This document shows, piece after piece, positions 6,819 through 7,692 of a DNA stretch of 7,692 nucleotides (the stretch's first letter is position 1; each line of letters starts with the position of its first letter). The stretch is from the NCBI RefSeq assembly GCF_004770765.1, contig NZ_RQFK01000005.1, positions 1 through 7,692 on the forward strand. The letters run 5' to 3'. The stretch is from Leptospira noumeaensis. Its GTDB lineage: Bacteria > Spirochaetota > Leptospiria > Leptospirales > Leptospiraceae. Below the pieces are notes generated by a model. It was not told where the DNA came from. It searched no databases and was given only the letters and a program-made list of their open reading frames with translations. The position numbers and the translations under genes were made by a program.

Positions 6819-6825
6819 TTATACG
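6660..6825 (+). repeat. attC-like site 6 (family B, long form, 166 bp)
   Basis: R'' CGCATAAC at 6660-6667 and R' GTTATACG at 6818-6825, with the family B stem GGGAAAC/GTCTCCC, a TTCCCT/AGGGAA stem, a GCTCGC/GCAAGC hairpin with one C-A mismatch (G-T on the other strand), and GTCCCG/CGGGAC at 6772-6785. Very close to site 5 in its first 60 bases. Confidence 0.9.
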
Positions 6826-6853
6826 CTATGCTATAAATATTAAACAATAAAAA

Positions 6854-6859
6854 TAGGAA
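6854..6859 (+). promoter_or_regulatory. Ribosome binding site of the lipoprotein gene
   Basis: TAGGAA, containing AGGA, ends 6 nt before the ATG at 6866. It is the clearest Shine-Dalgarno sequence in the window and supports that start. Most other cassette genes here lack one. Confidence 0.55.
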
Positions 6860-6865
6860 CAGATT

Positions 6866-7576
6866 ATGAATAAGAATTATTTAAATATTTTTATTACCCT
6901 AACTATAATACTTTTCTGTAAAAAACCAATTCAAAAGTCAACTATCAATAATGATAAAGAAGAAAGTAAAATTGAATATTCAGAATACAAAAAAAACATA
7001 GCTTCAAAATTAATTATAAGAGACAAACCGGATATTTCTGGAAAACAAATTGCGTATCTGAATAAATGTGATCTCGTCAAATTTATATCAGAGGAGCAAA
7101 ACATCGTTAAAATTGATGATTTAGAGTTCCCTTTCTATAAAATACAAACTCTTGATGGAATTACCGGCTATGCATACGGAGGTTATTTATGGCATACAAC
7201 CTTAACTCCAGATAGCGACTTTTATAAATCAAAATATGTTCTTAACAAAGCTCCGTTTAATATTCTAGGTAAGTGGAAACAATATCCTGACGATGAAAAA
7301 GAGCTTAATTATTATTATATATTCACGAAAGATACTGCAACTTTGGATTACTATTTTCCTCCAGAAGAAGAAACAGACTTCACGCCTAGCCGGGATCCAC
7401 ATGAATATGCTAAAGGTCCCTATACTTACGATGGTTGTTGTGAAATTAATGTTCCATTGGAAAGTGGAAAAAACCTTAAATTCAATGTTGTCAAATTTAA
7501 AGGCGAAACAACTCTTATGACGAATTGCTTTATCTTTGATCCAAAATTAAAAGAAGAATTATCTGATTTAAAATAG
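6866..7576 (+). CDS. Putative lipoprotein with SH3-like domain
   Basis: 236 residues. The N-terminus is a lipoprotein signal: MNKNYLN, a hydrophobic run IFITLTIILF, then Cys18 followed by KK. The relaxed lipobox (LFC) fits spirochaetes better than the E. coli consensus. After a charged linker, about 45-110 resembles a bacterial SH3 domain (LIIRDKPDISGKQIAYL, then a GITGYAYGGYLW end). The C-terminal part (about 130-236) begins FNILGKWKQYPDD and alternates short strands, like a small beta-barrel or lipocalin-like repair of unknown role; it has an adjacent Cys pair (YDGCCEI). Probably anchored in a membrane facing the periplasm or surface. Ligand and function are unknown. It is the only exported product in this array. 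Similar SH3-lipoproteins are, to my recollection, common in Leptospira. Confidence 0.75.
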   Translation: MNKNYLNIFITLTIILFCKKPIQKSTINNDKEESKIEYSEYKKNIASKLIIRDKPDISGKQIAYLNKCDLVKFISEEQNIVKIDDLEFPFYKIQTLDGITGYAYGGYLWHTTLTPDSDFYKSKYVLNKAPFNILGKWKQYPDDEKELNYYYIFTKDTATLDYYFPPEEETDFTPSRDPHEYAKGPYTYDGCCEINVPLESGKNLKFNVVKFKGETTLMTNCFIFDPKLKEELSDLK

Positions 7577-7581
7577 CACAG

Positions 7582-7692
7582 CGTATAACAGCAACTAACC
7601 GCTTCGCTTCGGGACTGGCGCCCTCGCTCGGTCTACGACACATAGGCTTCTGGCACTCCTCTTGCTTACGCAAGCGTCGTTCCAGTCCCTAA
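7582..7692 (+). repeat. attC-like site 7, right end cut off (family A)
   Basis: R'' CGTATAAC at 7582-7589, L'' CTAACCG shortly after, then family A sequence through the CTTGC/GCAAG hairpin up to CCAGTCCCTAA at the window edge. By comparison with site 3 about 55 bases with the second hairpin, L' and R' lie outside. One base differs in the usual GGGACTTGCG run (GGGACTGGCG). It is nearly identical to site 3 otherwise. Confidence 0.85.

Larger units (their letters stand above)
6819..7692 (+). mobile_element. Integron gene cassette 6 (SH3-like lipoprotein), right end cut off
   Basis: Starts at the R' cut point of site 6 and runs past the window. Arms 6818-6834 and 7573-7589 pair at 16 of 17 positions, with A opposite C at position 11. 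The TAG stop lies inside the right arm. Confidence 0.75.

Noticed and set aside
7293..7520. Forward ORF of 75 codons within the lipoprotein gene in another frame
   Set aside because: Contained in the lipoprotein coding sequence and without recognisable features.
1..7692. CRISPR array or simple dispersed intergenic repeat
   Set aside because: The repeats are far too long, and the spacers are whole genes of different size; the box complementarity across genes is specific to integron cassettes.

Overview
The window is a stretch of an integron-type gene cassette array, probably from a spirochaete and most likely Leptospira or a relative. The host guess rests on AT-rich coding sequence, a spirochaete-like lipobox (LFC followed by KK) and an SH3-like lipoprotein typical of leptospires. 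I cannot confirm it from sequence alone. No integrase gene and no attI site lie in the window, and both ends cut through an attC-like repeat, so the array continues on both sides.

Layout: seven GC-richer repeats of about 133-168 bp separate six gene units, all on the + strand. The repeats start at 1 (partial), 1140, 2716, 3676, 4539, 6660 and 7582 (partial). Each complete repeat begins with CGYATAAC (R'' box) and ends with GTTATRCG (R' box). Inner L''/L' arms and central hairpins lie between. Predicted cassettes, cutting between G and TT of R', are 136-1265, 1266-2875, 2876-3834, 3835-4699, 4700-6818 and 6819 to beyond the end. In all six, the 8-bp box at the cassette start is the exact reverse complement of the box at its end. 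Four of the five complete repeats are mismatched between their own two boxes. That is the signature of independently acquired cassettes.

Contents: (1) a DUF2971 protein; (2) a caspase-like protease fused to what looks like a degenerate GHKL ATPase and a STAS-like tail; (3) an MntA-HepT type VII toxin-antitoxin pair; (4) a small M24-family metallopeptidase with a full metal-ligand set; (5) an OLD-family ATPase/TOPRIM nuclease; (6) an SH3-like lipoprotein. Cassettes 2, 3 and 5, and perhaps 1, belong to families linked to phage defence or intracellular conflict, so the array resembles a modular defence island. The genes do not look like one pathway. Each cassette is self-contained, with its stop codon 5-12 nt before its attC.

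The most unusual signal is in the recombination sites. Pairing between the two ends of each cassette extends well past the 8-bp core, to about 15-19 bp, with a different sequence in every cassette. One position, the 11th, is A opposite C in all six. Several other stem mismatches are also A-C on the top strand, which become G-T wobbles on the bottom strand, so the bottom strand folds better. There is no gene-free stretch over 300 bases; the largest gap (2709-3008) holds repeat 3 and the MntA leader.
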